This document shows, in pieces, positions 48,301-54,084 of a stretch of DNA of 64,000 nucleotides. Position 1 is the stretch's first letter; each line of letters opens with the position of its first letter. The notes beneath the pieces are model-generated. The model did not search any database. It was not told the DNA's origin and saw only the letters and a program-made list of their open reading frames with translations. The stretch covers positions 25,138,923 to 25,202,922 of the forward strand of contig NW_022145597.1 in the NCBI RefSeq assembly GCF_000002235.5, in the 5' to 3' direction. This DNA is from Strongylocentrotus purpuratus. Taxonomy: Eukaryota; Echinodermata; Echinoidea; Camarodonta; Strongylocentrotidae. The position numbers and the translations under genes are program-made.

Positions 48301-51300
48301 TCAAGCTGAAGAAAATATCTTGTTGACTTTTCAACAAATTCAAGCCACCTTGCCCGAGATCTCACAAATGCACCTTTGCACTGATATTCATACCACTCGT
48401 CTATCTTTTGTCTCAAACACTTCATTCTATCTATATCATATGCACATGAACCCTCATCTAAAATACACAAGTTATCATATTCACTTTCCATATTAGCAAT
48501 ATATTTCTTTTTTCTTGTATTAACATCAACTGTATATTTTGTACTAAATTCTTTAATTTTAATTTTACACATTTCCCACCTTAGCTGTTTATCAAATTGA
48601 CTAAATTCAATATTAACCTTACGAATAATACGTTTAAAATTTTCTTTAAACACTTCATCCTTCAGGATAGAATTATTCAGTTTCCAACAACCCTTTCCCC
48701 TACTTTGTGCTAATATTTTAAGTTTCATGGATACCCCGTTTTGATCGCATTTCAACACTGGTTTTATGTCGATTGAGTAAATATATGAAAAATGCTCTTT
48801 CGACATGAGCCAATAATCTAGTCTTGAGTAAATGTTTAGTGACAGCTGCCTCCACGTAAACTGATTCCTCTCTGGAAACATTTTTCTCCACTCATCTACT
48901 AAGTTATTATTTTTCCGAAATTTACCAAAATTCTGTTTTGGTAAATATGCATACGGGACTCCACTTGTGTCTAGTTTTTTGTTTCGTACACAATTCAAGT
49001 CTCGACCTGCGATCATAACGTCATTTAGTTTTCTAATCTTTTTCACCCATATACATAAAGATGTATAGAAATGTTCTTTCAGTGTGTTTTTTCCTGGAGC
49101 ATACACATTTATACATAAATACATTCGATCTTGATACGAAAATCTCAGTGCAATAGCCCTACCATCACCTTTGAAATGTTTGTCGATGACCGTAATAGGG
49201 AGACCTTCCTTGACTAAAATTGCTACACCTTTGGAATGATTTGTACCATGATCAAACAAGCAAAGTCCTTTCCATTCTTTAGATACTATATTTTCTATGT
49301 TTCTTGACAAAAAGGTCCCTTGCAAAAATGCTATGTCGCACTTTTGGCGATGGAGCCAAAGGAATATTTTCTTTCGCTTCATCACTTCACGTATCCTTTG
49401 CACATTTAACGTAACAAAGTGAACATTGTTATCAATTTTATTTTTTACAGTTTCACAGTTGCTTTGTCCTTCGTTCATGTTACTTCAGTATTAATTTTTC
49501 TGATTTGTTTTGTAGTCACATTGTACTAGTATTTATTTCTTTTTCTTTGGTGATTTCTTCTTTCGTTTCAGAGGTATTCTTCCTTTAGTGGTCGAAGTTT
49601 TCGCGGGAGACTCAGGTGACAGAGATGAGTCATCCTCACCACTTTCGCTCTGTTGGTCATCGCTGACTCTTTCTTTCTGAAGATGATTCAATGCGCGAGG
49701 CTGATCTTGTTCTTCTGGGTGATCGCAGATCCAAGACTTCGGCCGAGGCCGAGTCATCATTGCTATTCTGCGCTGGCCGATGTACAAGCTTAGAAACGAA
49801 GTCCGCTAGACGAGTTTGCCTTATCTTGTTCGTGTTGGTTTGTTGGGTGTTTTCATCCTGCGTCGTGCTGTCTTCGAGTGCGGTATGCGAAGAAGCGTCC
49901 GGCGTTGCTAGGTTGCTGCGTAACGCCTGTCGGTTTTCCGGACATTCATTTCTCATATGCCCAGACTGTTTACAAACTTGGCATTTCAGTTCCCGTAACA
50001 AGGACAATAAAAAAAACATGACCAATGGTATCGAACGCCGCGTGAAAACTCAGGTTGCCCGGAGTGATATACCCGAGCCATGAATGTGTTTCCAAAGACA
50101 AGCTTTCTTGGTAGAGGTTGAATTGGTGGAGAAATATGAAGCACACGATCTGCGTTTAAACAATTTGTCAGTTGCCCATTTACTCTCAATTTTTGGCGAT
50201 AAATATCTCCATGGATCTCATGTTTCATCGCCTGTATCTTCGCCCTAATCACATCATCGCTCACTGATAGGGGTATATCCTTTATAGCAACTCTCGTTAG
50301 ATTTTCATCTCGTGACTTAGTAAACGGATTCACGTCAAAGACAGGGACGCTTGCCCCGCGTAGCGTCAACCCACTCGATATAAGCTCCACACGATCAGTA
50401 TGGGAGTTCAAGTAAATACGCCAAAGTCAACGAATTTGCTGAATTCCCGCGATGTTATCTCCATTCAGCACTTTCACTAGACTAACATAGATCTCCTCAC
50501 CTGTAATTGGCTTCTTATCCTCATTTCTTATACCTTCAGTCCTGATAAAGACAGGTTTAGGTCCTTTGAGCAGATGCGATTCAGGGTGTGGTGTGGATTT
50601 CTCGGCATACATGTTTAGAACTCAGTTCAAAATACGCAATAAAACCTAAAGTACCGCTTTAAATTAAAAAAGAATCCCCGATATTTGCAATATATCGTAA
50701 TAGAAACTTGATGTACTCAACGTAGCAAACGGATGGTTATTCTTTTCGGTGATATTTGTAGATGTTTTATTCCTTAAAGTAGAGGATGCAATAAGACGTC
50801 TTAACGCCGTTGTAGCGCCCTCGTAATCTTCTGCTTATTAGTATCAAAGTTTTGCTAGTATCGTTGAAAATGGTATTTGTCGACTTTAAGCATTTCATTC
50901 AAAATTTGATCACAGCCCGATACTTCATTTAGTTTTAGTTTTTGAAAAAACGTGAATACCTCAAATTTCGGTAATAATGAGGAAATCCAACTTAATATAA
51001 ATCTTTTTTAGTATTTCATCCTTTAATGATGTGTAGTCCATTAAATCCATCAATCATATTTCGTCAGCCACGTAAATTTGTACTTTGCCAAATTTTTTAA
51101 TTTGCCATAATTTGTTCTCATATTATTTTTACATTTTTCTTCAGTTTTTTCTTAAATAATTTCCTACATGTGTAATACATCTTTCTTAAATTCCCATCGA
51201 ATTGCTTCCTGAAAACCACTCGGCATAGTTTCTTAACCCTTTTTCCCTATTCCCTATTTTTAAATTGTGCACAACTCAACCACTGCCTACATGTACTAAT

Positions 51301-51425
51301 CGCGGTTCGCATTAGACCATAAATGAATGAATGAATAAATAAATTGATTGTACGAAGCTTACCATAACGAGAAATCCCAACAAAGCGAGGCATACCCTCA
51401 GACGAACTGAGATTGTTCCAGTCAT
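21281..51425 (-). CDS. Gene B: adhesion-type (family B2) GPCR with mucin-like stalk, 17 exons
   Basis: Assembled from 17 minus-strand exons with GT/AG borders and matching phases at every join; total 2196 nt, 732 codons. Layout: signal peptide (1-21); Cys-containing ectodomain, no domain recognised (22-190); Thr/Ser/Pro-rich stalk (about 190-323), probably O-glycosylated; short GAIN-like region (324-438); GPS with HL|T cleavage site (439-480); seven membrane segments (about 490-732). Family hallmarks are GPS HLTSFAVLL, CWL in loop 2 and LGLTW in TM6. Likely role: plasma-membrane adhesion/signalling receptor, autoproteolysed at the GPS; ligand unknown. No cytoplasmic-tail exon was found. Intron 1 (about 9.8 kb) holds a Tx1-like LINE. 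The pre-TM part is weaker evidence than the TM part. Confidence 0.85.
21695..21830 (-). CDS. Gene B exon 16: TM6 to TM7
   Basis: Contains ALCILLPILGLTWIAG (TM6, the GLTW signature of family B GPCRs) and YIFIICFSLQ (TM7). Acceptor CTGCAG, donor GTATGA. The copy-2 exon differs at five sites, all synonymous. Confidence 0.95.
22557..22642 (-). CDS. Gene B exon 15: TM5 and third intracellular loop
   Basis: Reads FSVTVLWFVMRTFRSL and then a Lys-rich loop KANKKKDEIDKIK. Acceptor CGTAG, donor GTAATT. Identical in copy 2. Confidence 0.92.
23237..23303 (-). CDS. Gene B exon 14: CWL loop 2 and start of TM5
   Basis: Reads CWLHVGDNSIYIFAGCVYATEM in two halves around the CWL motif, whose Cys normally pairs with the TM3 Cys. 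Donor GTAAGA. Copy 2 has Ser in place of Asn in GDNS. Confidence 0.9.
23310..23530. repeat. ATT/ATC microsatellite-like tract in intron
   Basis: TTATTATTATCG, ATCATCATGATC and related runs; also in copy 2 (about 62100-62290) with small length changes. Confidence 0.7.
24306..24372 (-). CDS. Gene B exon 13: TM4
   Basis: 67 nt starting and ending mid-codon, reading GSFVVVGVSFGVLFDTYGTSA and completing F at the next join. Acceptor TTTCAG, donor GTGAGT. Gene C has PL in place of SF near the start; Pro in TM4 is usual for this family, so gene B is the odd one. Confidence 0.85.
24541..24920 (-). mobile_element. TTAA-type MITE (AGGGATC family), shared by both duplication copies
   Basis: The right end GGATCCCT is followed by TTAA (24921-24924); the left end has decayed. 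It matches 27837-28213 in opposite orientation over its whole length. The copy-2 partner is at 63274-63656, so it is older than the duplication. Confidence 0.7.
24976..25123 (-). CDS. Gene B exon 12: TM3
   Basis: Reads ALCKGVTVTLHYLFTSALAW followed by TMIEGVSLYR: the conserved TM3 Cys, LHY and W-x-x-x-EG pattern of adhesion GPCRs. Acceptor ACGACAG, donor GTAAGA. The copy-2 exon has two amino-acid changes (S/F and G/V in the second intracellular loop/TM4 start) and at least two synonymous ones. Confidence 0.95.
25581..25683 (-). CDS. Gene B exon 11: TM2
   Basis: Reads CKMLKIQIHMNLAICTALGQ and then IIFLTLAEATENR, the family TM2 pattern (K-I-x-x-H-x-N-L-A). Acceptor GTTACAG, donor GTGAGT, joins exon 12 in phase 0. 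Confidence 0.93.
26222..26328 (-). CDS. Gene B exon 10: linker and TM1
   Basis: Starts with PPEGVNAQVQSYLSYILGG and runs on to ISIASLVLAVFIYCVTG, the stalk-to-TM1 region. Acceptor ACATGTAG, donor GTGAGT. The joint with exon 11 completes Gly. Confidence 0.9.
26447..26829 (-). mobile_element. TTAA-flanked MITE, 383 bp (AGATAAACT family)
   Basis: Ends AGATAAACTCCAGTACTGG / CCAGTACTAAAGTTTATCT between TTAA sites (26443-26446 and 26830-26833). Another copy, also 383 bp, lies at 59293-59675 in opposite orientation. It sits in the intron between exons 9 and 10. Confidence 0.75.
26840..27400 (-). repeat. SINE split by a nested MITE
   Basis: 26840-26968 and 27283-27380 together carry the blocks seen in the SINE at 31325-31617 (AAGGGCGCTC, CAAATTCCT, TAATGTCTTGCAAGAACATTAG, ACCATGTGATCC). 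Between them sits an inverted-repeat element (26969-27282). Confidence 0.55.
26969..27282. mobile_element. MITE with GGGxGTGTTTCAC ends, nested in a SINE
   Basis: The terminal inverted repeats run over about 60 bp: GGAGGTGTTTCACAAATATC at the left mirrors GAATCTTTGTGAAACACCCC at the right, then CTAAGTCGAACTTA and its partner, ending with AAAAGTTATGGA / TCCATAACTTTT. It splits the SINE, so it is younger. Confidence 0.7.
27430..27535. repeat. ATA/ATG-rich microsatellite
   Basis: TTATTAATAATAATT and GATGATAATGATAATGATAG runs in the intron. Confidence 0.75.
27837..28213 (+). mobile_element. TTAA-flanked MITE, 377 bp (AGGGATC family)
   Basis: Starts AGGGATCCGG and ends CGATCCCT, with TTAA on both sides (27833-27836, 28214-28217). 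Inverted partner of 24541-24920. The two elements flank exons 10-12 in opposite orientation, which could let this part of the pre-mRNA fold back. Confidence 0.75.
28502..28521. repeat. Poly-C run
   Basis: About 18-20 C in a row in an intron; a second run is at 29071-29084. Confidence 0.9.
28665..28767 (-). CDS. Gene B exon 9: second half of GPS
   Basis: Reads VWSTDGVQVVSVASD and then SVVCNSSHLTSFAVLLSLK. The HL|T autoproteolysis triad and WSTDG are present. Usual positions for the second and fourth GPS cysteines hold Val and Ser. Acceptor GCGATAG, donor GTAAGT. Confidence 0.92.
29287..29330 (-). CDS. Gene B exon 8: first half of GPS
   Basis: 44 nt reading DGSNGVYCAYQVTD, with the first GPS cysteine. 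Acceptor TCTACAG, donor GTAATC. It joins exon 9 with a split Ser codon, continuous with WSTDG. Confidence 0.85.
29545..29735. repeat. ATA/ATT-rich tract in intron
   Basis: AATAATAATAATGATCATAATAA-like runs and a short (AGC)n run; open frames here are low-complexity artefacts. Confidence 0.7.
30568..30782 (-). CDS. Gene B exon 7: GAIN-like beta region
   Basis: Begins TVHYAYTEREDFPGG and ends VQIIFMVESTEGFPPT, with alternating hydrophobic residues like the beta strands just before a GPS. Potential N-glycosylation sites are NTT and NGS (NLSNGS). Acceptor CGAACAG, donor GTGAGG. Confidence 0.8.
31325..31617 (-). repeat. tRNA-derived SINE with (ATT)n tail
   Basis: On the minus strand the head is GTGTCGTAGTCGAGTGGTTT, with B box TAGTTCGATCC, like a Leu/Ser-type tRNA. 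The body has CGCTGTAATGGCAGCG and GGCGCTATTCAAATGCC, and the tail is (ATT)n at 31331-31356. ACTTC occurs on both flanks as a possible target duplication. Intact relative of 20361-20505 and 26840-27400. Confidence 0.7.
31732..31840 (-). CDS. Gene B exon 6: Cys-containing ectodomain segment
   Basis: Starts GCGSAVSKEAHGDLSFGN and contains QHCGSTFTFKFG. Two cysteines could pair. Acceptor TTTACATAG, donor GTAGGT. No domain recognised; it may be the N-terminal edge of a reduced GAIN domain. Confidence 0.75.
32037..32315 (-). CDS. Gene B exon 5: mucin-like Thr/Ser stalk
   Basis: 93 codons, phase 0 at both ends, so it can be skipped or duplicated without shifting the frame. Very Thr/Ser/Pro-rich (for example TTQPSTTTTIPTTISQTSDQ), as in O-glycosylated stalks. 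Acceptor CACTACAG, donor GTAAAA. Codon-level repeats invite slippage and length variation. Confidence 0.8.
32757..32905. repeat. Interspersed repeat (GTCCAGAGCTCGTCACGTGAT family)
   Basis: Inverted relative to 19140-19310 and 58070-58215; ends at CGCCCTCTTGAGG. Confidence 0.55.
32931..33381. mobile_element. MITE with AGGCCTAAAATAAAAACTT ends
   Basis: Inverted ends of about 35 bp (AGGCCTAAAATAAAAACTT / AAGTTTTTATTTTAGGCCT, continuing into TGTATT-CCCTTTG). The interior is T-rich with two GTCGGTCxG blocks. No transposase. Confidence 0.65.
33382..33580. repeat. T-rich low-complexity stretch
   Basis: Long T runs with TTTTTTCCC repeats between two transposons. Confidence 0.7.
33797..34125. mobile_element. 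Foldback element, near-perfect inverted arms of about 155 bp
   Basis: The left arm starts GTACAGTGCTTGTAAATTTA, the right arm ends with its reverse complement; shared blocks are AAGACTGGGCCAAATTTCTT and GATGATCAACCTTTTCTGAT. A transcript would form a long hairpin. Related single arms lie in 26447-26829 and 59293-59675. Confidence 0.7.
34200..34504 (+). repeat. CR1-like LINE 3' tail
   Basis: Ends AAATAAACCATTTTGAATTG followed by further AATTG repeats, a tail of the (TTGAA)n type typical of CR1-like elements; similar tails lie at 23140-23153 and 24381-24402. Confidence 0.5.
34684..34885. repeat. Interspersed repeat (GAGAGCTGAGTTGATGAGATA family)
   Basis: Shares CCCCCATGATC, TCTTATGTTA and GAGAGCTGAGTTGATGAGAT with about 19942-20128 and 58852-59040. 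No inverted ends were recognised. Confidence 0.55.
35326..35597 (-). CDS. Gene B exon 4: end of ectodomain and start of mucin stalk
   Basis: Starts ESSFRAEFGIENWFLDNLYL at the join with exon 3, then SCDRFYIHTT, then Thr/Ser-rich sequence (TTDSPNTTTANAPVTSTLQQ). Acceptor TCGAACAG, donor GTAAAT. The long acceptor choice was made because only it keeps phase with exon 3 (1 + 2 nt). Ends phase 0. Confidence 0.7.
35600..37200. other. Intron, no gene seen
   Basis: AT-rich intronic sequence. A good donor-like GTAAGT (minus, near 35755) has no convincing exon next to it. Open frames at 36448-36639 and 36937-37140 show no motif. Confidence 0.5.
37215..37820. repeat. Long polypurine (plus strand) tract
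   Basis: About 600 bp of almost pure G/A on the plus strand (GGAAGG, GAGAGG, AAAGGGA words). The long Ser/Pro/Leu open frames on the minus strand are by-products of this composition. A second tract follows at 38330-38610. Confidence 0.75.
38330..38610. repeat. Second polypurine tract
   Basis: Same word content as the first tract (GGGGAGAGGAGAGGAAAGAG). Both lie in the same intron of gene B, about 500 bp apart. Confidence 0.7.
38746..38857. mobile_element. Short MITE, 112 bp, flanked by TATTA
   Basis: 17-bp perfect inverted ends GGGACTTTTAGATTTGC / GCAAATCTAAAAGTCCC, with TATTA on both sides (38741-38745, 38858-38862). It lies 42 bp from the donor of exon 3. Confidence 0.75.
38900..39205 (-). 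CDS. Gene B exon 3: N-terminal Cys-rich ectodomain
   Basis: 102 codons starting IRPNPCGPTFPACPEGSG, with VHCGDTYTCGSLAY and STQYCIAALE: six cysteines and sites such as NAT and NYS for N-glycosylation. Acceptor TTCACAG, donor GTGATG; it ends in phase 1. No known fold recognised. Secreted location follows from the signal exon and stalk. Confidence 0.8.
39393..40504. mobile_element. DNA transposon, 1112 bp, 47-bp inverted ends
   Basis: Left end TAGGATTTCCCGGCCAAATT, right end AATTTGGCCGGGAAATCCTA; arms remain matched through CGCGAGTTTGTCATTC. Flanks are ATT-rich, so the target duplication is unclear. No transposase is visible. Intronic in gene B. Confidence 0.75.
40589..40638. repeat. 9-bp tandem repeat (ATTATCAAT)n
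   Basis: About 5.5 perfect copies, ending in ATCACC. Confidence 0.9.
41084..41470. repeat. Interspersed repeat (GTTCTGGTCATGC family)
   Basis: Shares AAGTTCTGGTCATGC, CACATGCACTGTA and AATATAAGGGCATTTGAAGA with 19540-19935 and 30330-30540. Starts next to TTAA (GATTAAAGATAT), like the other TTAA families. Confidence 0.5.
41506..41554 (-). CDS. Gene B exon 2: short ectodomain exon
   Basis: 49 nt reading GIPRCKSQSVCYQLRL plus one nt that completes Asp with exon 3. Acceptor TGATGCAG, donor GTAAGC. It starts in phase 0, as the signal-peptide exon requires. Supported only by splice sites and phase; no copy is visible for comparison. Confidence 0.55.
41555..42528. other. Intron 1 sequence, nothing recognised
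   Basis: AT-rich, no repeats with clear ends and no splice-flanked open frame. Confidence 0.5.
42529..43343. mobile_element. Long foldback MITE, 815 bp, TA-flanked (Tc1/mariner-like ends)
   Basis: Ends CAGTGCGTCCC / GGGACGCACTG with TA on each side (42527-42528, 43344-43345). The two halves are inverted copies almost to the centre: AAGAATTATCG, ATTTAATGCAAGT, CATTTGGCGGGCGGTATC and AATGAGCCAGGAATAACAAA all recur reversed. The centre has a second inverted pair around GATCAGCCATGCA. No transposase. Confidence 0.85.
43578..43595. repeat. (TA)n microsatellite
   Basis: Short TA alternation in intron 1. Confidence 0.8.
44020..44830 (-). pseudogene. LINE fragments, same family as 8990-12405
   Basis: 44020-44350 matches 8990-9290 (CACATTTCTCCACATACAGA, AATCATTGCAGGTACGTAAA), and 44590-44830 matches 12120-12350 (GCCAACAGAGCA, GAGAGGGAGATGCCC). 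The RT core between them is missing. Frames are broken. Confidence 0.6.
44975..45441 (-). pseudogene. Tx1-like LINE ORF2, C-terminal Cys-His motif
   Basis: Contains CDICKIPDTTNHLLLACKKV (C-x2-C-x7-H-x4-C), the usual end motif of L1/Tx1 ORF2, followed by a basic tail. Preceding sequence is cut by an inserted LINE tail. Confidence 0.75.
45441..45798 (+). mobile_element. 5'-truncated LINE tail inserted in the Tx1-like LINE, opposite strand
   Basis: Plus-strand frame: DMIQVFRIMHQFDNLQ, then TRGHSLKLYKLKCRKTLRKN and IINVWNGLLGDVVESTT, the C-terminal end of CR1/RTE-like ORF2. The end reads GAGTTACAAGTGAGTTAAG. It separates two Tx1 ORF2 parts (NRIKQFNFKYLN on one side, SDRFRLNRIL on the other). Confidence 0.7.
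45831..46788 (-). pseudogene. Tx1-like LINE ORF2, post-RT region
   Basis: Contains MRILTLYGKVVVIKHLVMSQ, IINRINKLAYTFLWNSKTEK and CRSLRLSWIHKYL, in the usual post-RT order of Tx1 elements. A C run at 46562-46578 adds a Gly stretch. Frame changes near 46370 and 46555. Confidence 0.75.
46860..47445 (-). pseudogene. Tx1-like LINE ORF2, RT palm
   Basis: Contains MMFLDFKKAFDTIGHVFLL (motif A Asp), ERGVRQGCPLSPLLF (motif B) and, after a frameshift, QYADDTTIITR with YADD at 47044-47055. The downstream segment is LYFAEDPIKCLGINVGKK. Confidence 0.8.
47446..47714. mobile_element. Near-perfect palindromic element, 269 bp, inside the LINE RT
   Basis: Arms of about 120 bp: CACTATGAACATGACGGACA at the left mirrors the right end TCCGTCATATTTATAGTG. 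The small loop is near 47570-47585. TAG flanks both sides (47443-47445, 47715-47717), a possible 3-bp target duplication. It splits the RT between the DQAVFLKK and IQDTIDY blocks. Confidence 0.8.
47728..48239 (-). pseudogene. Tx1-like LINE ORF2, RT fingers
   Basis: Contains ALKSMKMNKSPGSDGLSVEF and ILTLLYKKGNKNVLDNWGPI with ISLLNIDYKLAARIL, the first RT blocks. A frameshift separates the two. Confidence 0.8.
48252..49478 (-). pseudogene. Tx1-like LINE ORF2, AP-like endonuclease, catalytic residues lost
   Basis: 408 codons open. Motifs: VTLNVQRIR, IAFLQGTFLS (usual LQETH, so catalytic Glu is Gly), INVYAPGKN, IAGRDLNCV (Asp kept, GGDFN changed), YSRLDYWLMS (kept) and VLKCDQNGV (usual SDH, so His is Gln). 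Long open frame with lost active site: decayed but recent. The linker GKGCWKLNNSILKDEVF is typical for the clade. Confidence 0.85.
49533..50612 (-). pseudogene. Tx1-like LINE ORF1 (RNA-binding, one CCHC knuckle)
   Basis: Blocks: VFIRTEGIRNEDKKPITGEE, then one stop, SHTDRVELISSGLTLRGASV, VAIKDIPLSVSDDVI, LRVNGQLTNCLNADRV; then a frameshift; zinc knuckle CQVCKQSGHMRNEC (49942-49983); then an acidic and a Lys-rich tail (KRKKKSPKKKK). Between the last blocks lies a 51-bp patch (49988-50038) copied from the element's own RT, apparently replacing another knuckle. Confidence 0.8.
50641..51200. other. No gene seen between LINE and duplication copy 2
   Basis: AT-rich sequence; possibly LINE 5' flank and intron 1 of gene B. 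No credible exon. Confidence 0.4.
51363..51425 (-). CDS. Gene B exon 1: signal peptide
   Basis: Reads MTGTISVRLRVCLALLGFLVM (21 codons) with ATG in ACCACCATGAC context and a GTAAGC donor, ending in phase 0 as needed by exon 2. Basic start and Leu-rich core indicate secretion. Linking it to exon 2 across 9.8 kb is inference: same strand, matching phase, and the paralogous exon at 12563-12625 sits at the same distance from the neighbour's 3' end. Confidence 0.6.
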
Positions 51426-51975
51426 GGTGGTGTCATGGAAATCTCACATCTGGAGATGGCAGGTGCCACTTGTAGAAGACCACCGATGAAAAAGACTCTC
51501 TCCTGAACCCTTGTAAATTCCAGTAAATAAAGTAAGTAGATTGATATAACAGTCCCGGTGTGAGATAAGTAAGTGTATTCTTTAGAACACGCGATATTCG
51601 TCAAAAGTAAAGTCAAACAGATACAAATAAAACCAAATGAATAAATGTGGTGTAACAATCGAGTTTTGCTAGAAGTAAAAGCAAACGATATTCGAAAAAA
51701 TGAATAAATAGTTGGTTTTCAAGCGACACAGCTCATAAAGAGAATAAATAGACACTTTCACGATCCAGTTGGATTTCTAGTCGATCCGTTCAGCTTGGAA
51801 TTGGTGCAGCAACTGAATTATTTCCACAAGATCGGGACGCTGACATCTGCATTTAATGGATGTGATTAGTGGAAACTATTATATGTTCACACCGCCGTCT
51901 GACTGCTGTGGCGATTTAGCCAATGGGAGTGCGTACATTTATATCACGTGATATGCTAATGTTATCGCTAATAAG

Positions 51976-52287
51976 CCAGTTCACGGTTGCAGTTTGAGCA
52001 TGAGCAGATAAAGGTCATTGCAGAACAAATTTTGAAATACACGGAGACGAAATACTTGATACGTGGTCATGAAAGTTATGTAATCATTATTCATTCATGC
52101 ACATTCAGTGCACTCCATGATACACAGGTGGAAATATTCTTTGAAAAGGGGAAACAAAGGCTATTTATGTAGCACCTCCATCGCTGTAGGAGTGATTATT
52201 TCACAATGTACAAAGTGGGACCTCTTCATGTTTTGAAGATCTGTGAATATTCGGGGTCATTGCAGTAATGTGCTAACCGTGAACTGG
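51976..52287. mobile_element. MITE of about 312 bp, only in copy 2
   Basis: 13-bp perfect inverted ends CCAGTTCACGGTT / AACCGTGAACTGG. Copy 1 at about 13165-13172 (GTTATCGC then ATTTCGTCGCGC) has no insert. CTA on both sides may be the target duplication. No gene inside. Confidence 0.8.
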
Positions 52288-52382
52288 TCTATTCGTCGCG
52301 CACGGACTGGTTTGGTTATGGGAACTGCTGGTTGTGATGTTAAAAACAGCAGCACGGTGGTTTGTCTGCTTGGTAATATACG

Positions 52383-52550
52383 GAGGTGTCGTGGTGCGGT
52401 GGTTCATTCATTTGACTCTCAATCCAAGTGTTGAGGGTTCGAATCTCATGTTCGATGCCCGATATGATGCAAAAGTGCCAAAATGCTTAGCATTGTGGTC
52501 GTCTGTACAATGTTTCCCCATGAGTGGGAAATTTCGTAAATGGCGCCGAA
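52383..52550 (+). repeat. tRNA-derived SINE (copy 2 partner)
   Basis: Same head and B box (GAGGGTTCGAATCTC) as 13262-13430, with scattered substitutions. Confidence 0.55.
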
Positions 52551-54084
52551 CAATATTTCATATATCGCTCAGTGGGGAGAGGGGGTGTGTAATTAAAGCA
52601 CTAACATTTTTTTTCTTCATTTTACCCCCGAAATTTGCAAATGGCACCGACCAATTTCACTCATGTGATATTTACGTGTTTTTGGCCAGAGGGGGCGGGC
52701 CCGTCGCCCCCCCCCCCCCCTCCCCAAGAGATCCGCGCCTGCTATAACTTTGATTCCAAAAAGAAACAAGTCAAGAGGTTTACTAAAAAATTGTCGCCCA
52801 ATTTCCTTCCTTAACGTTATTTATAAACTAGCCTCCAGTTATATAGTTAAAAGGCTAAAAGGGGTTTTGTCTTACTTGATAAACGGAAATCATAAGGGAT
52901 TTTTATAAGGTCGTTTTATAGGGGAAAATATCCTTTCATTATACGACACATTGCTTTATACTGAAATAATGTTCAACTGAATCTACATCGCCATCAATCT
53001 CCTTAGGCGTATTTGTTCCCGCTACTGACCGATCAAGTTTAGTTTGTCAGCAAGCCATCAAAAATTGCCTTCAATCATCGAGATTAATATAAACACAAGT
53101 CTGGGTACAGTTGGAGTTACGGCGAGTGAAAGGGAACCATCTCCGTTTACACAATATATAGGATAGACTAATGAATATAGTGTTACATGCTTGTATTCAC
53201 ATTACAGAAGTTCTAAAAAAAAATCAATTATTTAAAATGCTGAATCAGATTTACCCATGTTTGATTACAAAAAAGAAAAAGAAGAGGGAAATCACATGTT
53301 TATCGGATAGAATATGACTCAAAATTTGGTAAAATTTTTGTTCCCATGCGTCGAGCAGAACCTTACCAACATACATGTATATATTTTCGTTTTTCTGTAG
53401 CCAACATAGATGACAATTTTACCCAACACTTTTTTAGATTGTATTGATAAGAAAGAATTACAAAATTATTGATCACCCCCAATTATTCTATTGTAAATTC
53501 GGTTAATAGATTAAATGACCGGTATATGACATAAGATCACCTATTGAGTAAACTAAAAAATTACAATTGAATTTACCTCAGACAAATAAATGACTTAATC
53601 AGACTTAATAATGTGATTATAATAAGTACAAAGATACATCGTTGTGCGTATGCCTACTTGACATGCACGTGCTCAACAACAATAAACGCTTCGCCGACGA
53701 AAACAAAAAGTGTTTCCATAGAAACTACACCGCATGTCAATAGACTTTACGAAAAAAAGCAACATTAACCTAATTAAAGCTTTACAGACCCCATCAATTA
53801 AAATCAGACTTTTCTGTTCGATAGACTGTGTCTTAATTTGTACGTGTTATAATTAATCAAAAAGTGTAAACGGATTGATTTGGACTGTTATGCCTAATAA
53901 TAATGAATCAATCGATCCAGTTTTAAATGGCTTGAATTGTTCGTATCAAATTACAATGTGTTTTATATTTGTACCCTAAAGACCCTCCTATATTGCCTAA
54001 AAGTCGTACTAAGAACATTCAGCAATACCAATTATTTCGTCCAAAATGTACGATAAATCATCTTAAGCCATTTCAGCATTTTTG

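Larger units (their letters stand above)
44960..50640 (-). mobile_element. Tx1-like (L1 group) LINE, decayed, with ORF1 and ORF2 remains
   Basis: Order on the minus strand: ORF1 (50612-49533), endonuclease (49478-48252), RT (48239-46860), post-RT region and C-terminal Cys motif (46788-44975). Typical Tx1 phrases are IYVSLVKVLNGDNIAGIQQIR, LTNCLNADRVLHI, KSPGSDGLSVEFYK, GVRQGCPLSPLLF and CDICKIPDTTNHLLLACK. At least two insertions (45441-45798, 47446-47714) and several stops and frameshifts break it. It lies in intron 1 of gene B in the same orientation as the gene. Confidence 0.88.

Noticed and set aside
49691-50083. 130-codon plus-strand frame
   Set aside because: Antisense shadow of LINE ORF1.
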